A stretch of DNA of 64,000 bases. Source: Prevotella sp. (lineage in GTDB: Bacteria; Bacteroidota; Bacteroidia; Bacteroidales; Bacteroidaceae). The stretch is from positions 19,809 through 83,808 of the forward strand of contig JAFRYZ010000035.1 in the NCBI GenBank assembly GCA_017442825.1, written 5' to 3'. Positions 39,265 through 50,054 of the stretch are shown piece by piece (within the stretch, counting starts at the first letter, position 1; every line of letters starts with the position of its first letter). The notes below the pieces were generated by a model that was given only the letters and a program-made list of their open reading frames with translations, was not told where the DNA came from and searched no databases. A program made the position numbers and the translations under genes.

Positions 39265-41316
39265 CTAATTCACAATAGCTATCTTGCAGACTGTTCCGCT
39301 TTCACCGGTCTGTGTTGCCGTCTGAACCATGTAAATGCCACTGGCCACACGTTGTCCTTTAAGGTCGGTTCCATTCCATGTAAAGGTTCCACCATTGCTC
39401 TTTCCTTCTGCAACGAGAACACCGTTGGTGGTGACAATCTTCACATCGGCATTATAAGAGAGTCCTGTCACGGTAATCAAGCCGTTGTAGTCAGGGCGTA
39501 CCGGATTGGGATATGCATAGACATTGTCTTTTGTCATCTCATCGTTGGTGGCGGTAGCATCGCTCATATAAGAACAGAGTCCTTCATCTGTTCCAAAGAA
39601 CACTTCACCTGTGCGGTCGTTGATAGCGATGGAATTGATGATATTTGACAGAAGATTACTGTTTTCTGTGGTGAAATGGTGGATTTCGCTCAAACCGTCA
39701 CTACTGATAAGATAGACACCAAGACCGTTGGTACCAAACCATTTTCTATTGCCTCCGTCAACAGCGATGCACCTGATATCGACATCGGCCAAGAGATAAT
39801 CTGCTAGATTGGTACCGTCATTACGCGGAACTTTCACTTGCTCGACGATAGTCGGAACAACAGGATTGTAGGCATCGTCCTGCTTGAGTCTGAAAGGTCC
39901 TACATTGGTTCCTACCCAGAAATTGTGGCTCTTGTCTTCAACGACACAGGAGATGTTGTAAATCGTGGACAGTTGTGTTCCGTCTTGGTTCGTCAACTCG
40001 GTATATTCCGTCACTTCATCGTTGGTGGCATTATACCGATAGAAAGCCTTACGCGTCCAACTGTTATTGGTAAACCAAAAATTGCCTCTGCTGTCGATAA
40101 TCATCTTGCTAAGGTCACCCAAGCTGCTGGTGCCCAACTTCATCAGTTCAGAATGAGGAAGAGAGACCCATTGTCTGTCTTTTGTAAACTTGATGATGGC
40201 TTGTGTTGGTGCCTGACTGTTGAGAATCCACAAGTTTCCTTCAGCATCGAACTTCAAGCCTGTGACCAAGTTATATTCTTTACCACCAGGGAAAGCGGGT
40301 TCTATAGGACTGTTGTCTTCATTGAAGAAATTGACGAACTTGCCGTTTTGAAATTCATACAGACCGTTTCTGCCGCATGCAAAAACGTGGTTGATGTCTT
40401 TGGGGTCGTAGTCAAGACAGACTATTTCCTCGTATCTAACGCCTGTTTTCTCGCTGATACCTTCGTCTTGATATATGGTCCAGTTGTCGTCTTTCAGCAG
40501 TTGGATGCAGGCAGGAATGGTGTTGTCGATAATCATGCCGCAGGTATATAACTGCTCGTTGGCAAACTTCATGAATCCGAAAAGATTATACTTCGGACCG
40601 CCGGGGTTCAACGTCTGGACTGTCGCCAAAAGTTCTGGGTCAACGGTCTTACTGCGGGCAACATAGTCCCCTACCCTCTTCCAGTTGTTTTTATCCAACA
40701 AGTTGTCTTTGACATATCCCCGATACAGTCCGTTAGTACTGGATGCAGCATAGATATAATCACCTTCTACATAGCTGTAGTCTACGCGGAAGCCCAAGTT
40801 GTAGGTGTTGGTGATTTCAGCATCCTTTGTATTCAGTTTGATTATACCGAAGCCTGTGGAAATGTAGGCATACTGACCACTCATGTCAATACTGTAGATG
40901 GTCTTGTCAACGGTCATCGATTTACTGTAGTAATCGGAGATGTTCGTGATGTTGCCCTTTTCGTCCAATAAGTCGATGTTGTAGTTTTGATAGGCTATCA
41001 GCAGCTGTTTCGTGCTGGTGTTCCAGGCGATATAGTTGATATGGCAATCGGAAAGTCCGTTTATCTTGTCATAGGTCTGCAGACTCTTGTCGTTGGTGTT
41101 ATAAGTATAAAGACTGTTAGACGCCAAAACATATAATGTATTGCCGCCTTTCTCTACCCAAGTGATATTGTGGTAAGACAAATAGTTTTTCCATGTACCG
41201 ATACTGGCAGCTTGTGCCGTAGGCGATTGACAATTGATAATTGACAATTGAAGATTTATCATGGAGCAAACAATGCCCCACATCAATAATGTTGTGGATA
41301 AAAACAGTCTTTTCAT
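39265..41316 (-). CDS. porZ: PorZ, T9SS A-LPS delivery protein
   Basis: The protein has an N-terminal signal, two beta-propeller-like domains rich in two-component-propeller repeats ([59 protein letters not shown]) and a C-terminal T9SS-type sorting domain ([15 protein letters not shown] ... ASGIYMVQ). In Porphyromonas PorZ sits on the cell surface in the attachment complex and hands anionic LPS to the sortase PorU. Residues about 19-31 ([11 protein letters not shown]) come from AATTGAC-type heptads and lengthen the signal region. Its ATG overlaps the rdgB stop by 4 bp. Confidence 0.85.
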   Translation of the reverse strand: MKRLFLSTTLLMWGIVCSMINLQLSIINCQSPTAQAASIGTWKNYLSYHNITWVEKGGNTLYVLASNSLYTYNTNDKSLQTYDKINGLSDCHINYIAWNTSTKQLLIAYQNYNIDLLDEKGNITNISDYYSKSMTVDKTIYSIDMSGQYAYISTGFGIIKLNTKDAEITNTYNLGFRVDYSYVEGDYIYAASSTNGLYRGYVKDNLLDKNNWKRVGDYVARSKTVDPELLATVQTLNPGGPKYNLFGFMKFANEQLYTCGMIIDNTIPACIQLLKDDNWTIYQDEGISEKTGVRYEEIVCLDYDPKDINHVFACGRNGLYEFQNGKFVNFFNEDNSPIEPAFPGGKEYNLVTGLKFDAEGNLWILNSQAPTQAIIKFTKDRQWVSLPHSELMKLGTSSLGDLSKMIIDSRGNFWFTNNSWTRKAFYRYNATNDEVTEYTELTNQDGTQLSTIYNISCVVEDKSHNFWVGTNVGPFRLKQDDAYNPVVPTIVEQVKVPRNDGTNLADYLLADVDIRCIAVDGGNRKWFGTNGLGVYLISSDGLSEIHHFTTENSNLLSNIINSIAINDRTGEVFFGTDEGLCSYMSDATATNDEMTKDNVYAYPNPVRPDYNGLITVTGLSYNADVKIVTTNGVLVAEGKSNGGTFTWNGTDLKGQRVASGIYMVQTATQTGESGTVCKIAIVN
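41224..41258 (-). repeat. Five heptads in the porZ signal-peptide region
   Basis: Plus-strand units CGATTGA, CAATTGA, TAATTGA, CAATTGA and AGATTTA encode [11 protein letters not shown]. The same units fill intergenic gaps at about 1545, 6409 and 11,867. Confidence 0.75.
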
Positions 41317-41918
41317 ATACTTGAATTAAAATATTCAGCCAACTTCTTAACGGCGCGGGCACGATGAGAAATCTGGTTTTTGATGTCGATGCCTAACTCG
41401 GCAAATGATTGATTGTAGCCGTCTGGTACAAAAATCGGGTCATATCCGAAACCTTCGGCACCACTTTTCTCATGAGCGATATGTCCTTCTACTATTCCTT
41501 CGAATGTTTCGCGTCTCTCGTCTCCCGTCCCCCGACTCTCATCTTTTAATATTAACGCAATAACTGTACGAAATCGTGCCTTTCGGTTGTTATTTTCTGC
41601 TAATTCACGAAGCAGTTTCTGCATATTGGCTTCCGAATCGTGTCCTTCACCACCGGCATAGCGGGCAGAAAAGACGCCAGGAGCACCATTGAGGGCATCG
41701 ACTTCCAATCCGGTATCATCGGCAAAACAGCTTAGTCCATATTTGTTGAAGATATAATTAGCTTTTTGCCATGCATTCTCTTCCAATGTCTTTCCTGTTT
41801 CAGGAATGTCTTCATGACAGCCAATTTCGTTCAGGGATACAATCTCAAAGTCTTTTCCGAGAATGTTCCTGATTTCATCGAGTTTATGTTGGTTGTTGGT
41901 GGCAAAAACAATTTTCAT
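41313..41918 (-). CDS. rdgB: Non-canonical purine NTP pyrophosphatase (RdgB/HAM1)
   Basis: [21 protein letters not shown] is the family start (ATG at 41918; the frame upstream is not family-like). Conserved blocks follow: [38 protein letters not shown] and [12 protein letters not shown]. The enzyme hydrolyses dITP/XTP to monophosphates and pyrophosphate. Residues about 124-135 ([11 protein letters not shown]) come from five heptads inserted in frame between beta-strands. It is in the leuS-yitT-rdgB-porZ run. Confidence 0.92.
   Translation of the reverse strand: MKIVFATNNQHKLDEIRNILGKDFEIVSLNEIGCHEDIPETGKTLEENAWQKANYIFNKYGLSCFADDTGLEVDALNGAPGVFSARYAGGEGHDSEANMQKLLRELAENNNRKARFRTVIALILKDESRGTGDERRETFEGIVEGHIAHEKSGAEGFGYDPIFVPDGYNQSFAELGIDIKNQISHRARAVKKLAEYFNSSI
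41512..41546 (-). repeat. Five heptads inside rdgB
   Basis: Plus-strand units CGTCTCT, CGTCTCC, CGTCCCC, CGACTCT and CATCTTT (35 bp) have no counterpart expected in RdgB. They resemble CTCTCAT-type intergenic arrays. 35 is not a multiple of three, so flanking bases must also have changed to keep the frame. Confidence 0.65.
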
Positions 41919-41940
41919 AAGCTGGGGAACTTGTTTTTTT

Positions 41941-42903
41941 TTATTCTGAAACACTTACTTTTTGATGCTCGTCTTCCATATGCTTGGGTATCTTTACTTT
42001 CATTTCGTCGAATCCTTCGCCATAAACACCTATGACACTCGACTGACTGACAAAAGCATTGGGATCGATCATTTTGATGAGACGAAACATATTGATGCTT
42101 TCTCTTTTCTTGGCAAGGATACAGAGTACTTTCATCTTCTTACCCGTGTACCACCCATGACCATCAAGTATGGTGACGCCATGATTCATTTTGGTTCCGA
42201 TGGCATTGGCTATCTCCTGCCATTTGTGCGAGAAAATCATGAACTGTACCGATTGGCGTCTGGAATTCATGACATAGTCGAGTACATAGTTTTCCATCGC
42301 CATCACACAGAAACCGAACATGACTTTATGGGCTCGTTCCAGATAAGTGCCAAACTGCGGGAAGAACATACACGACCCGATGATACAGAAGTCAGCGACG
42401 ATGAGTACAGTACCCAACGAAACGTTATGATATTTGTTGACAGAAGCTGCAATGATATCCGTTCCACCGGTGGAACCGTTGTTCATAAACACCGTTGCCA
42501 AAGCAATACCCGTCAGCATACATCCGATAATCATGGACATGAAGTCCTGCCCCTCCCCCATCAGTTTAAAAGGTAGTCCGTTAGCTTGTTTGGGAATGAT
42601 TTCCTGTGCAAACATCAGCATGAAATAGAGGGTGAAGATGGCAAAGATGGTTTTCATCAGGAACTTCACGCCTAGTATTTTCAATGCTACAACAAGCAGA
42701 AGTCCGTTGATGATGATATAGGTGTTCTCCAGATGGAAGCCAGTGGCATAGTAGATGATGGCTGACAAACCAGTAACGCCTCCGGATACAATCTCATAGG
42801 GCATGAGGAATACCGTGAAGGCAATGGTATAGATAAGAAGACCAAGGGCTATGAACAAATAGTCCTTGATCTCATTCCAAACAAGTATGTTCTTTATTGT
42901 CAT
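41941..42903 (-). CDS. YitT family membrane protein (DUF2179 C-terminus)
   Basis: Five or six membrane helices (residues about 15-190, including [19 protein letters not shown] and [18 protein letters not shown]) precede a soluble DUF2179 domain (about 215-310; [35 protein letters not shown]). YitT proteins are widespread with no proven substrate. It ends 22 bp before rdgB and starts directly at the leuS stop codon, so it is cotranscribed with leuS. Confidence 0.88.
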   Translation of the reverse strand: MTIKNILVWNEIKDYLFIALGLLIYTIAFTVFLMPYEIVSGGVTGLSAIIYYATGFHLENTYIIINGLLLVVALKILGVKFLMKTIFAIFTLYFMLMFAQEIIPKQANGLPFKLMGEGQDFMSMIIGCMLTGIALATVFMNNGSTGGTDIIAASVNKYHNVSLGTVLIVADFCIIGSCMFFPQFGTYLERAHKVMFGFCVMAMENYVLDYVMNSRRQSVQFMIFSHKWQEIANAIGTKMNHGVTILDGHGWYTGKKMKVLCILAKKRESINMFRLIKMIDPNAFVSQSSVIGVYGEGFDEMKVKIPKHMEDEHQKVSVSE

Positions 42904-45831
42904 TTATTTTTTGAAGACGATATTCACCATACGCTTAGGGACGATGATAACCTTAAGAATGTCTCCTTCGATATATTTGGCTGAGCGCTCATCGGAAAGC
43001 ACAGCATCTTGAATGGTCTTGTTGTCGGCATCAGCGGCAAACTCCATGTCGAAGCGGGTCTTACCGTTGAAGGCTACACCCAGTCGGACGCTGTTTTCAA
43101 CGAGATACTGCTCGTCCCACTTGGGCCATGCAGCATCGCAGACGCTACCTTCGCCGCCGAGCATCTCCCACAGTTCTTCAGCGATGTGTGGAGCAAACGG
43201 AGCAATAAGTGCAACGAGTGTCTTCATCACTTCCTTGTCCTTACACTTTTGCTGGCTTAGTTCGTTAACACAGATCATGAATGCTGAGATACTGGTGTTA
43301 TAGGAGAACTGCTCAATGTCGCCACTAACCTTCTTGATGAGTTTGTGTAGGCTCTTCAGGCTATTCTGAGAACTCTGAGTATTCTGATTAGTCTGAATAC
43401 TCTGAATAGCCAGGTTCCAGAACTTCTTCAGGAAGCGGTGGCAGCCGTCGATACCATTGGTGTCCCAAGGCTTGCTCTGTTCTACCGGACCGAGGAACAT
43501 CTCGTACAGGCGCAGCGTGTCGGCACCATATTTCTCGACTATCATATCGGGATTTACCACGTTGAACATCGACTTCGACATCTTCTCGATAGCCCATCCG
43601 CAAATGTATTTGCCATCTTCCAATACGAACTCAGCATCCTTGTATTCCGGGCGCCAAGCCTTGAATGCCTCAACATCAAGGATGTCGTTGCTGACGATAT
43701 TCACATCGACGTGGATTGGTGTCACGTCGTTGTAGTTGCCCTTGATGCCTAAGGATACAAACACGGGGTGCCCCTTCGCCTTACTTGCTTCGTTGTCACG
43801 GTAAACGAAGTTGGAGCGTCCCTGAATCATACCTTGGTTCACCAGCTTTTGGAAAGGTTCTTCCTTGCAGCTCACACCAAGGTCGAAGAGAAACTTGTTC
43901 CAGAAACGTGAGTAGATGAGGTGACCCGTAGCATGTTCTGTTCCACCAACGTAGAGGTCAACATTCTGCCAGTATTCATCGGCTTCCTTGCTGACAAGTG
44001 CTTCCGAGTTTTTCGGGTCCATATAGCGCAGGTAGTAGGCTGACGAACCGGCAAACCCCGGCATAGTATAGAGTTCCAGAGGGAATACTGTTGTGTGGTC
44101 GATATTGGCAATATCGACTACGGAACAAGTCTTGGTATCCCAAGCCCATTTCTTGGCCCGTCCCAATGGCGGTTCACCCGTCTCAGTCGGTTCGTACTTG
44201 TCTATCTCAGGCAGCTCCAGTGGCAGACACTTCTCTGGAATCATGTATGGCATGTTGTCTTTATAGAAGACAGGGAACGGTTCACCCCAGTAGCGCTGGC
44301 GTGAGAAAATGGCATCGCGTAGTCGATAGTTCACTTTCACGCGACCCAGTCCGTTCTCTTCAACAAATTTCTTTGTAGCGGCAATGGCTTCTTTCACGCT
44401 GAGTCCATTCAATGAAAAACCGTTCAAAGCCTTTGAACCCTCTGCTGGTGAGTTCATCACGATACCCTCTTTGGCATCGAAGCTCTCCTCGCTGACATCA
44501 GCTCCTTCAATGAGTGGGATAATAGGCAGGTTGAAATGCTTGGCAAAGGCATAGTCACGGCTGTCGTGAGCAGGCACAGCCATGATGGCACCGGTACCAT
44601 ATCCTGCAAGAACATATTCGCTGATCCATACTGGAATCTTGTCACCTGTGAACGGATTGATGGCGTAAGAACCAGAGAAAACTCCAGTCACTTTGTGGTC
44701 CATCTGACGCTCACGCTCGGTACGCTTCTTCACGTATGCCAGGTATTCTTCCACTTCAGCTTTCTGTTCTGCTGTTGTGAGCTGCTGAACAAGTTCACTC
44801 TCAGGAGCCAGAACCATGAAGGTAACACCGAAGATGGTATCGGCACGAGTGGTGAAAATGGTGAAGGTTACATCGCTGTCGGCAACCTTGAACTCCATCT
44901 CCGTTCCTTCCGAACGACCAATCCAGTTCTTCTGGGTTTCTTTCAGGGAGTCTGTCCAGTCGATGGTCTCCAGTCCGTCAAGCAGTCGCTGAGCGTAAGC
45001 ACTCACACGCAGACACCATTGGCGCATCTTTTTCTGTACCACGGGATAGCCGCCACGAACACTCACACCGTCGACAACCTCGTCGTTGGCAAGCACGGTA
45101 CCCAGTCCGGCACACCAGTTCACCATCGTCTCGCCAAGATAAGCAATACGATAGTTCATCAGTACCTCCTGCTGTTTCTTCTCATCCCATGAGTTCCATT
45201 CGTCGGCTGTGAATGACAGTTCCTCGCTCTGAGCCACACCGAATGTGTCCAGTCCTTTTGTTCCGTTCTTTTCAAAATAGGCTACCAGTTCCTCTATCGG
45301 ATGAGCTGATGCTTTCTCCCCTTCGCCCTTTGGGATGGCTACGGGGTGGCGACCAAAGGTCGGGAAGGAGGGGGTAAGGGGGGTGAGGCTATAATATGAT
45401 TGGAACATCTTTTGGAATGCCCACTGTGTCCAATGGTAGTAGCCGGGTTCGCAGGTGCGCACCTCGCGGTTCCAATCGAAGCAGAAGCCAATCTTGTCCA
45501 ACTGGCTGCGGTAGCGGTTAATGTTCTCGGTGGTCGTCTTCTCCGGGTGCTGTCCGGTCTGTATGGCATACTGTTCGGCCGGCAGCCCATAGGCATCATA
45601 CCCCATCGGGTTGAGTACATTGAAGCCTTGCAGCCGTTTGTATCGGGCATAGATGTCGCTGGCGATGTAGCCCAGCGGGTGTCCTACGTGCAGTCCGGCT
45701 CCCGATGGATAGGGGAACATGTTCAGTACGTAGAACTTCTTTTTGCTTTCGTCTTCTGTCACGCGGTAGGTCTGCATCTCTACCCATCGCTGTTGCCACT
45801 TCTGTTCAATCTCTCTGAAGTTGTATTCCAT
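42904..45831 (-). CDS. leuS: Leucyl-tRNA synthetase
   Basis: The class I signature HVGHPLGY (HIGH type, about residue 50) and KMSKS (about residue 750) frame a synthetase of 975 residues with an editing domain ([24 protein letters not shown]). It charges tRNA-Leu. Two unusual stretches occur: residues about 145-173 ([20 protein letters not shown]...) from a G/C-rich repeat, and about 808-823 ([15 protein letters not shown]) from five 9-bp repeats. Both sit in linker regions; catalytic parts are intact. First gene of a four-gene run. Confidence 0.96.
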   Translation of the reverse strand: MEYNFREIEQKWQQRWVEMQTYRVTEDESKKKFYVLNMFPYPSGAGLHVGHPLGYIASDIYARYKRLQGFNVLNPMGYDAYGLPAEQYAIQTGQHPEKTTTENINRYRSQLDKIGFCFDWNREVRTCEPGYYHWTQWAFQKMFQSYYSLTPLTPSFPTFGRHPVAIPKGEGEKASAHPIEELVAYFEKNGTKGLDTFGVAQSEELSFTADEWNSWDEKKQQEVLMNYRIAYLGETMVNWCAGLGTVLANDEVVDGVSVRGGYPVVQKKMRQWCLRVSAYAQRLLDGLETIDWTDSLKETQKNWIGRSEGTEMEFKVADSDVTFTIFTTRADTIFGVTFMVLAPESELVQQLTTAEQKAEVEEYLAYVKKRTERERQMDHKVTGVFSGSYAINPFTGDKIPVWISEYVLAGYGTGAIMAVPAHDSRDYAFAKHFNLPIIPLIEGADVSEESFDAKEGIVMNSPAEGSKALNGFSLNGLSVKEAIAATKKFVEENGLGRVKVNYRLRDAIFSRQRYWGEPFPVFYKDNMPYMIPEKCLPLELPEIDKYEPTETGEPPLGRAKKWAWDTKTCSVVDIANIDHTTVFPLELYTMPGFAGSSAYYLRYMDPKNSEALVSKEADEYWQNVDLYVGGTEHATGHLIYSRFWNKFLFDLGVSCKEEPFQKLVNQGMIQGRSNFVYRDNEASKAKGHPVFVSLGIKGNYNDVTPIHVDVNIVSNDILDVEAFKAWRPEYKDAEFVLEDGKYICGWAIEKMSKSMFNVVNPDMIVEKYGADTLRLYEMFLGPVEQSKPWDTNGIDGCHRFLKKFWNLAIQSIQTNQNTQSSQNSLKSLHKLIKKVSGDIEQFSYNTSISAFMICVNELSQQKCKDKEVMKTLVALIAPFAPHIAEELWEMLGGEGSVCDAAWPKWDEQYLVENSVRLGVAFNGKTRFDMEFAADADNKTIQDAVLSDERSAKYIEGDILKVIIVPKRMVNIVFKK
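43363..43407 (-). repeat. Five 9-bp repeats in leuS
   Basis: Plus-strand units ATTCTGAGA, ACTCTGAGT, ATTCTGATT, AGTCTGAAT and ACTCTGAAT keep frame and give the tripeptide-like series [15 protein letters not shown] just before the anticodon-binding part. Confidence 0.75.
45310..45395 (-). repeat. G/C-rich repeat inserted in leuS
   Basis: The segment includes GACCAAAGGTC (palindrome), GGAAGGAGGGGGTAAGGGG and CCCTTTGGGATGG, resembling dispersed C-rich/G-rich elements. It adds about 29 residues near residue 145 that are not expected in LeuRS. Confidence 0.55.
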
Positions 45832-45865
45832 GTTGTTTCCTTCGATTATGTGTATTTAATGGGGA

Positions 45866-45873
45866 CAAAAGTA
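45866..45873 (-). promoter_or_regulatory. -7 box (TACTTTTG) for the leuS operon
   Basis: TACTTTTG on the minus strand, 34 bp before the leuS ATG. Confidence 0.5.
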
Positions 45874-45905
45874 CATAAAATTGTATGAATGACCAAACAC
45901 GCGGG

Positions 45906-45947
45906 TATAAAAAAGCCCGTCTCCGTGCCGCACGGCAAAGAGACGGG
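45906..45947 (-). terminator. Intrinsic terminator after the PL9 gene
   Basis: CCCGTCTC (45,916-45,923) pairs with GAGACGGG (45,940-45,947); on the minus strand the stem is followed by CTTTTTTAT. A smaller CCGTGC/GCACGG pairing lies in the loop. Confidence 0.8.
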
Positions 45948-46015
45948 TCTGTTTTTCATGGTGAATTGCTATATTACTTACATCATAACTTAGATTCTTT
46001 GAGGTTCAGTGGGGA

Positions 46016-49000
46016 TTACTTCATCATCACCTTGATGCTTTCGTCAACGTTGTTGCCGCTGACCTTCAGGATGATGATACCCTGTACGTTCGGCAGGAAG
46101 ATGCTGCCTGTAGCGTTGAACTTGTGCTGTCCGAGGGTTCTGCCGGTAGCATCGAACGCTGTTACCTGGAACTCGTCGGCAGCCTTGGCACCGTTCACAG
46201 CCAGGATAACCATACCGTTCTGGCACTGGATGAGACGTACAACCTTGCCGTTGCTCTCGACAGACTCGATGCGACCGATGCCTGTAGGCATGTTGCTCTC
46301 TGCTTCGTAAGCACCGAGACTCGGCACGTAGTCGGAAGTAATCTCATCGTAATAAACGCCGTCGAAATCAGCAAACCTTGCACGGATGGCAGGAACGTCA
46401 ATGCCGCGATATGCGCTCTCGGTATTCTTGGTACCTGCACCAATCAGCGGGTTGGTGGGGTCGTCCTTCAGGTGTGCGAATGTAGTCTCAGGTATGCTGC
46501 CGTCTTCGTTACGCTCAGCTTCCAGTTCGGTGTAGTTGGTCAAGTCAACGAACCATGACGGGTCAGCTTTCATGTTACATGTGGTCAGCGATGCGATACT
46601 TTCGTCTACGCGGATACCGCCATAGGCACTGCCGGTTTTAGAAGCTTTAATGTCCTTGCCACTTTCGTAGGCAGTAGTACCGATGGAGATACAGTTAATC
46701 AGTTGGCAAACACTACCCGACTGTAAAGCCTCGTAGATCTTGTAGGAATATGCTTCCTTGACATTCTTACCGCCGGTTTCATTTGTGATGGCGATACCGG
46801 TACAGTTCTTCATGATGATGTCACCGGAGTTGTGGTTCTGGTCGAAGCCTTTTGAGCCGTTAGCAGCAGCGACGCATCGGTTCAGATAGACATTCATACG
46901 TCCCTGGTCGCTACCCATCTTGAAACCGTTCGCATTGCCGTTTGAGGGAGAACCGTTCTCAAGTTTACCGTTGCGGGTTGCGTAACAATAGTCGAGGATG
47001 ATGGACTTGTTGTCTTCGAATCCACCCGTCTTCTTGAAGAATACGTCGTAGCCGTCGTCGCTGTTCAGCCATGCACGGCAGCCGTAGAAGTAGTTACCGT
47101 CGCCTACGGAGATCTTCGGTGCGAAGCCGTCGGCATCACCGTTATCCTCATCGCAGTTCAGATAGGAGTCGCAATTGATGATGTAGTTGTATTCTGCGAG
47201 GTTCTTCATCTGCAAGCCAGTGTCACCGTTCTTGTAGAAGTTACACAGTTCGATGATGTTGTCGTGACCGTCCTGCGTGCGGTTGATGATGTCGCTGGCA
47301 GAGCCGCCGGTCGGCTTGTTGCGTTCAATGAGCAGACCGTTGTCACTGGCGTTGGTGATGTCGATCTTGTAGTAGTGCCAGTATGAACTGGTGTGACGGA
47401 TACCCTGATAGGGATTGTCGCTGTGAGCGTGGTAAGGCATGCCTGAGAAGTCGAGCACAGCATGTTCCTTGGAATCCTTCGGATAGACGAACAGTTCGAT
47501 GTACTTGTCGGCTTCGCCGTTGCGGTCGTTGATGTTGATACGCTTGTCATAGACGTAAGTACCAGCCTTCATCCAGATGCGGTCGCCGGGCTGTGCAATG
47601 TCGACAGCCTTCTGCAGGTCGAAGAACGGCTTTTCAGCAGAACCGTCGGCAGTAGCGTCGTCACCGTCGGGTGAGCACCAGATTTCGTCGCCCTTGATTT
47701 CGTCTGGAACTTCAACAGCTGCATCGGTAGTGAAAGCTTTCTCCTCGCCGTAAGCCGGCTCGGTGCTGAAGGTAGTGATGGCGTATGCGCGTACATAGTA
47801 GGTTGTACCGGCTTCCAAGGAAACAGAGGTAGTGAACTTTGAGCTTGGGCGGTCAGCGGCAATCTTCGTACCATTGTTAATGTCGAGGCCCGGAGTTGTG
47901 CCGTAGATGACACCAACTTCAGTGATGTCGGCACCACCATCGTCGGTAACAACACCGCCGATGCGGAATCTGGAGCCGCTCTTGGTCAGGTCGCTGGTAG
48001 TAACAACAGCGGCTGTAGCGGGAGATGTCTCAAAGCTCTTGGTCTCACCGAAGGCATAGCCTGCGTTAGACAGGGCGAAAGCACAGTAGTAAACGGTCTG
48101 ACTTGCCTTCAGTCCGGTGATGGCAATGGTGATGTCGTTGGTGGTCAGGTCTTCGCTCTCTTCCTTGTTGTCGCTCAGCGAAGGCTGGGTGTTGGTCGTT
48201 GACCAGAGGATACCCTTCTCGGTGATGGGCTGGTCGCCGGCATCGACTATCTGTCCGAATACCACAGCTGAGTTCTTCGTAATGCTCTCCACACCGCCTG
48301 TAGTCACTGTTGCCGGAGTACCGAATGCCTGTGCATAGACAATGAGATTGTCGATGTCGGCATCGCCGCTGGCTTCGTTGGCAATCTTGATGCGGTTCAC
48401 CTGCAGGTCGTTCACCTCGACGATGCGAAGCGTAGCGTCGGTAGCATCTGTAGCAATCGTTGCAGATGTCCATGTCTTACCACCATCGGTAGAAGTATAG
48501 GCAACACAAGTCTTACGCATTTGGTTCCATGTCACTTTCTTCACACCGCTGTTCAGCACCGGAGTGATAACGTAAGTGCCGTTCTTCGGCAGACGGAGGT
48601 TCATGGTAGAACCATTGACGTTGTAGTCGGCATTGGTAGAAACGTAAGAGTTGTAGTAAATCCACTCGCCACCAAATGCCTGGAAAGTAAGTTCTATGTT
48701 GGCATCTTTACCTGTTGCATCGGGGAATGTGCTCTGATCTTCGAAGTCCTGAATGAAGTAGCGACCTTCGCCGTCAACAGTCTGCTGCTGTTCGCCAGCT
48801 TCAGTCTTGAAACTCATGATGGTTCCGTAGGTCTGAGTTTCGCCATACTTTGCATATGAGCGATAATAAACGGTCTTACCTTCAGCTAGGTCGTTCAGCG
48901 TTGCACTAAAGTCACTTCCTGTTACGGTAGCAACAATGGCATTGTCAGCAAGCGTCGGCTCTTTGTTGGTATTGCTCCAAACGAAGCCCACCTCAGAAAC

Positions 49001-49624
49001 AGTTTGTTCAGCCTTAACGATAGAACCACTGACATTAGCTGTAGTCTTGGTGATGTCGGTAGCAGCACCTGTAGAAACCTTTACTGGTTGGTCGAAGGTC
49101 TGAGCATAGACACACAGGTCGTCGATGTCGGCATCCTTTGACGCATCGTTGGTAATCTTGATGCGGTTGACGGTTTCGCTGTTGATGGTGGCGGTGACAA
49201 TTTTACCACTGGAGGAAGTCTCAGCTGCAGCCCATGAAGAGCCGCCGTCGGCAGAGGTATAAACCTTCACGGTTCCGCGACCAAGATAGAAGGTCACCTT
49301 GCTTACGCCATTATCTAAAACCGGAGTAATCACATACGAACCGACGCTTTTCGGCATACGCAGGTCCATACCTGTTCCGCCAGAAGTATAGCTTGCATTC
49401 GTGGCAGAGAACGAATTGTAATAAATCCATTCGCCGTCAGAGGTATTGTACTTCAACTCAGTGTTGGTTCCTTTACCTTCTGTATCAGTCGGAAACTGCG
49501 ACTGATCTTCAAAATTCTGGGTGAAGTACTTTCCTTCACCGTCAACAGCTGCCATTGTCGGTAACGACAATAAGGCAACAAGGGCTAACAAAAGCCACTT
49601 GAACGTTGTAGATGCTTGTTTCAT
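46016..49624 (-). CDS. Large PL9-like pectate lyase with duplicated N-terminal modules
   Basis: After a signal peptide come two similar modules starting GEGKYFTQNFEDQSQFP (about residue 29) and GEGRYFIQDFEDQSTFP (about 284), each followed by fibronectin-like segments. The C-terminal half (about 645-1110) is a parallel beta-helix of PL9 type: WCSPDGDDATADGSAEKPF, GIRHTSSYWHYYKIDI, DADGFAPK, WLNSDDGYDVFFKK and NGFKMGSDQGR. PL9 enzymes cleave polygalacturonan by beta-elimination with calcium. The last 80 residues (IGRIESVESNGKVVRLIQ ... ILKVSGNN) resemble a T9SS sorting domain. It is divergent from the PL11 gene; both act on pectin. Confidence 0.85.
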   Translation of the reverse strand: MKQASTTFKWLLLALVALLSLPTMAAVDGEGKYFTQNFEDQSQFPTDTEGKGTNTELKYNTSDGEWIYYNSFSATNASYTSGGTGMDLRMPKSVGSYVITPVLDNGVSKVTFYLGRGTVKVYTSADGGSSWAAAETSSSGKIVTATINSETVNRIKITNDASKDADIDDLCVYAQTFDQPVKVSTGAATDITKTTANVSGSIVKAEQTVSEVGFVWSNTNKEPTLADNAIVATVTGSDFSATLNDLAEGKTVYYRSYAKYGETQTYGTIMSFKTEAGEQQQTVDGEGRYFIQDFEDQSTFPDATGKDANIELTFQAFGGEWIYYNSYVSTNADYNVNGSTMNLRLPKNGTYVITPVLNSGVKKVTWNQMRKTCVAYTSTDGGKTWTSATIATDATDATLRIVEVNDLQVNRIKIANEASGDADIDNLIVYAQAFGTPATVTTGGVESITKNSAVVFGQIVDAGDQPITEKGILWSTTNTQPSLSDNKEESEDLTTNDITIAITGLKASQTVYYCAFALSNAGYAFGETKSFETSPATAAVVTTSDLTKSGSRFRIGGVVTDDGGADITEVGVIYGTTPGLDINNGTKIAADRPSSKFTTSVSLEAGTTYYVRAYAITTFSTEPAYGEEKAFTTDAAVEVPDEIKGDEIWCSPDGDDATADGSAEKPFFDLQKAVDIAQPGDRIWMKAGTYVYDKRININDRNGEADKYIELFVYPKDSKEHAVLDFSGMPYHAHSDNPYQGIRHTSSYWHYYKIDITNASDNGLLIERNKPTGGSASDIINRTQDGHDNIIELCNFYKNGDTGLQMKNLAEYNYIINCDSYLNCDEDNGDADGFAPKISVGDGNYFYGCRAWLNSDDGYDVFFKKTGGFEDNKSIILDYCYATRNGKLENGSPSNGNANGFKMGSDQGRMNVYLNRCVAAANGSKGFDQNHNSGDIIMKNCTGIAITNETGGKNVKEAYSYKIYEALQSGSVCQLINCISIGTTAYESGKDIKASKTGSAYGGIRVDESIASLTTCNMKADPSWFVDLTNYTELEAERNEDGSIPETTFAHLKDDPTNPLIGAGTKNTESAYRGIDVPAIRARFADFDGVYYDEITSDYVPSLGAYEAESNMPTGIGRIESVESNGKVVRLIQCQNGMVILAVNGAKAADEFQVTAFDATGRTLGQHKFNATGSIFLPNVQGIIILKVSGNNVDESIKVMMK

Positions 49625-49802
49625 TTTTAGGTTTTTTAGTTTGTTATTAAATTAGTATTGATGTAAATTCAAATATTTCAAATTTTTGTAGATTGTAGTC
49701 TATTCGCTCAACAGACGGTTTTTTGATTTTTTTGTTAGTAGGAAAAGTTTCAGTTAGTGCCCTTTGATTTTTGAGAACCGACTTTGAAATTTGATTTCGA
49801 TG

Positions 49803-49810
49803 CAAAGATA
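49803..49810 (-). promoter_or_regulatory. -7 box (TATCTTTG) for the PL9 gene
   Basis: TATCTTTG on the minus strand; the leader to the ATG at 49,624 is about 175 nt and AT-rich, without a clear structure. Confidence 0.55.
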
Positions 49811-49853
49811 CAGCAGTTATTTATAAGTTGTAGCGTTTTTATAAAAAAAAATA

Positions 49854-49869
49854 ACGTAAACGTTTGCGT
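49854..49869. promoter_or_regulatory. LacI-family-type operator palindrome
   Basis: ACGTAAACGTTTGCGT is a 16-bp palindrome with one mismatch pair and a central CG, the form bound by LacI/PurR-family repressors. It lies between the divergent PL9 and PL11 promoters, 44 bp upstream of the PL9 -7 box. Regulator not in the window. Confidence 0.45.
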
Positions 49870-49994
49870 ACACAATTTTAATAGAAAAGGTACTTACGCT
49901 CGGAAAAACAAAAAATTTTTGCTTTTCTCTTGCTAAATCGTACCTTTGGCTTCGCTGAAGGTAGGCTGCATCTCGGAAATAAAAGAATGAATTC

Positions 49995-50025
49995 TTTGTA
50001 TTTCACTCGATTTGCACTACCTTTG
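49995..50025 (+). promoter_or_regulatory. Promoter (TTTG-19-TACCTTTG) for the PL11 gene
   Basis: TTTG at 49,995-49,998 and TACCTTTG at 50,018-50,025 with a 19-bp spacer, 29 bp before the ATG. Another TACCTTTG at 49,941-49,948 lies within a small hairpin (TACCTT...AAGGTA). Confidence 0.65.
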
Positions 50026-50054
50026 TCCCCAAATAACATAAAACCAAAGAAGCT

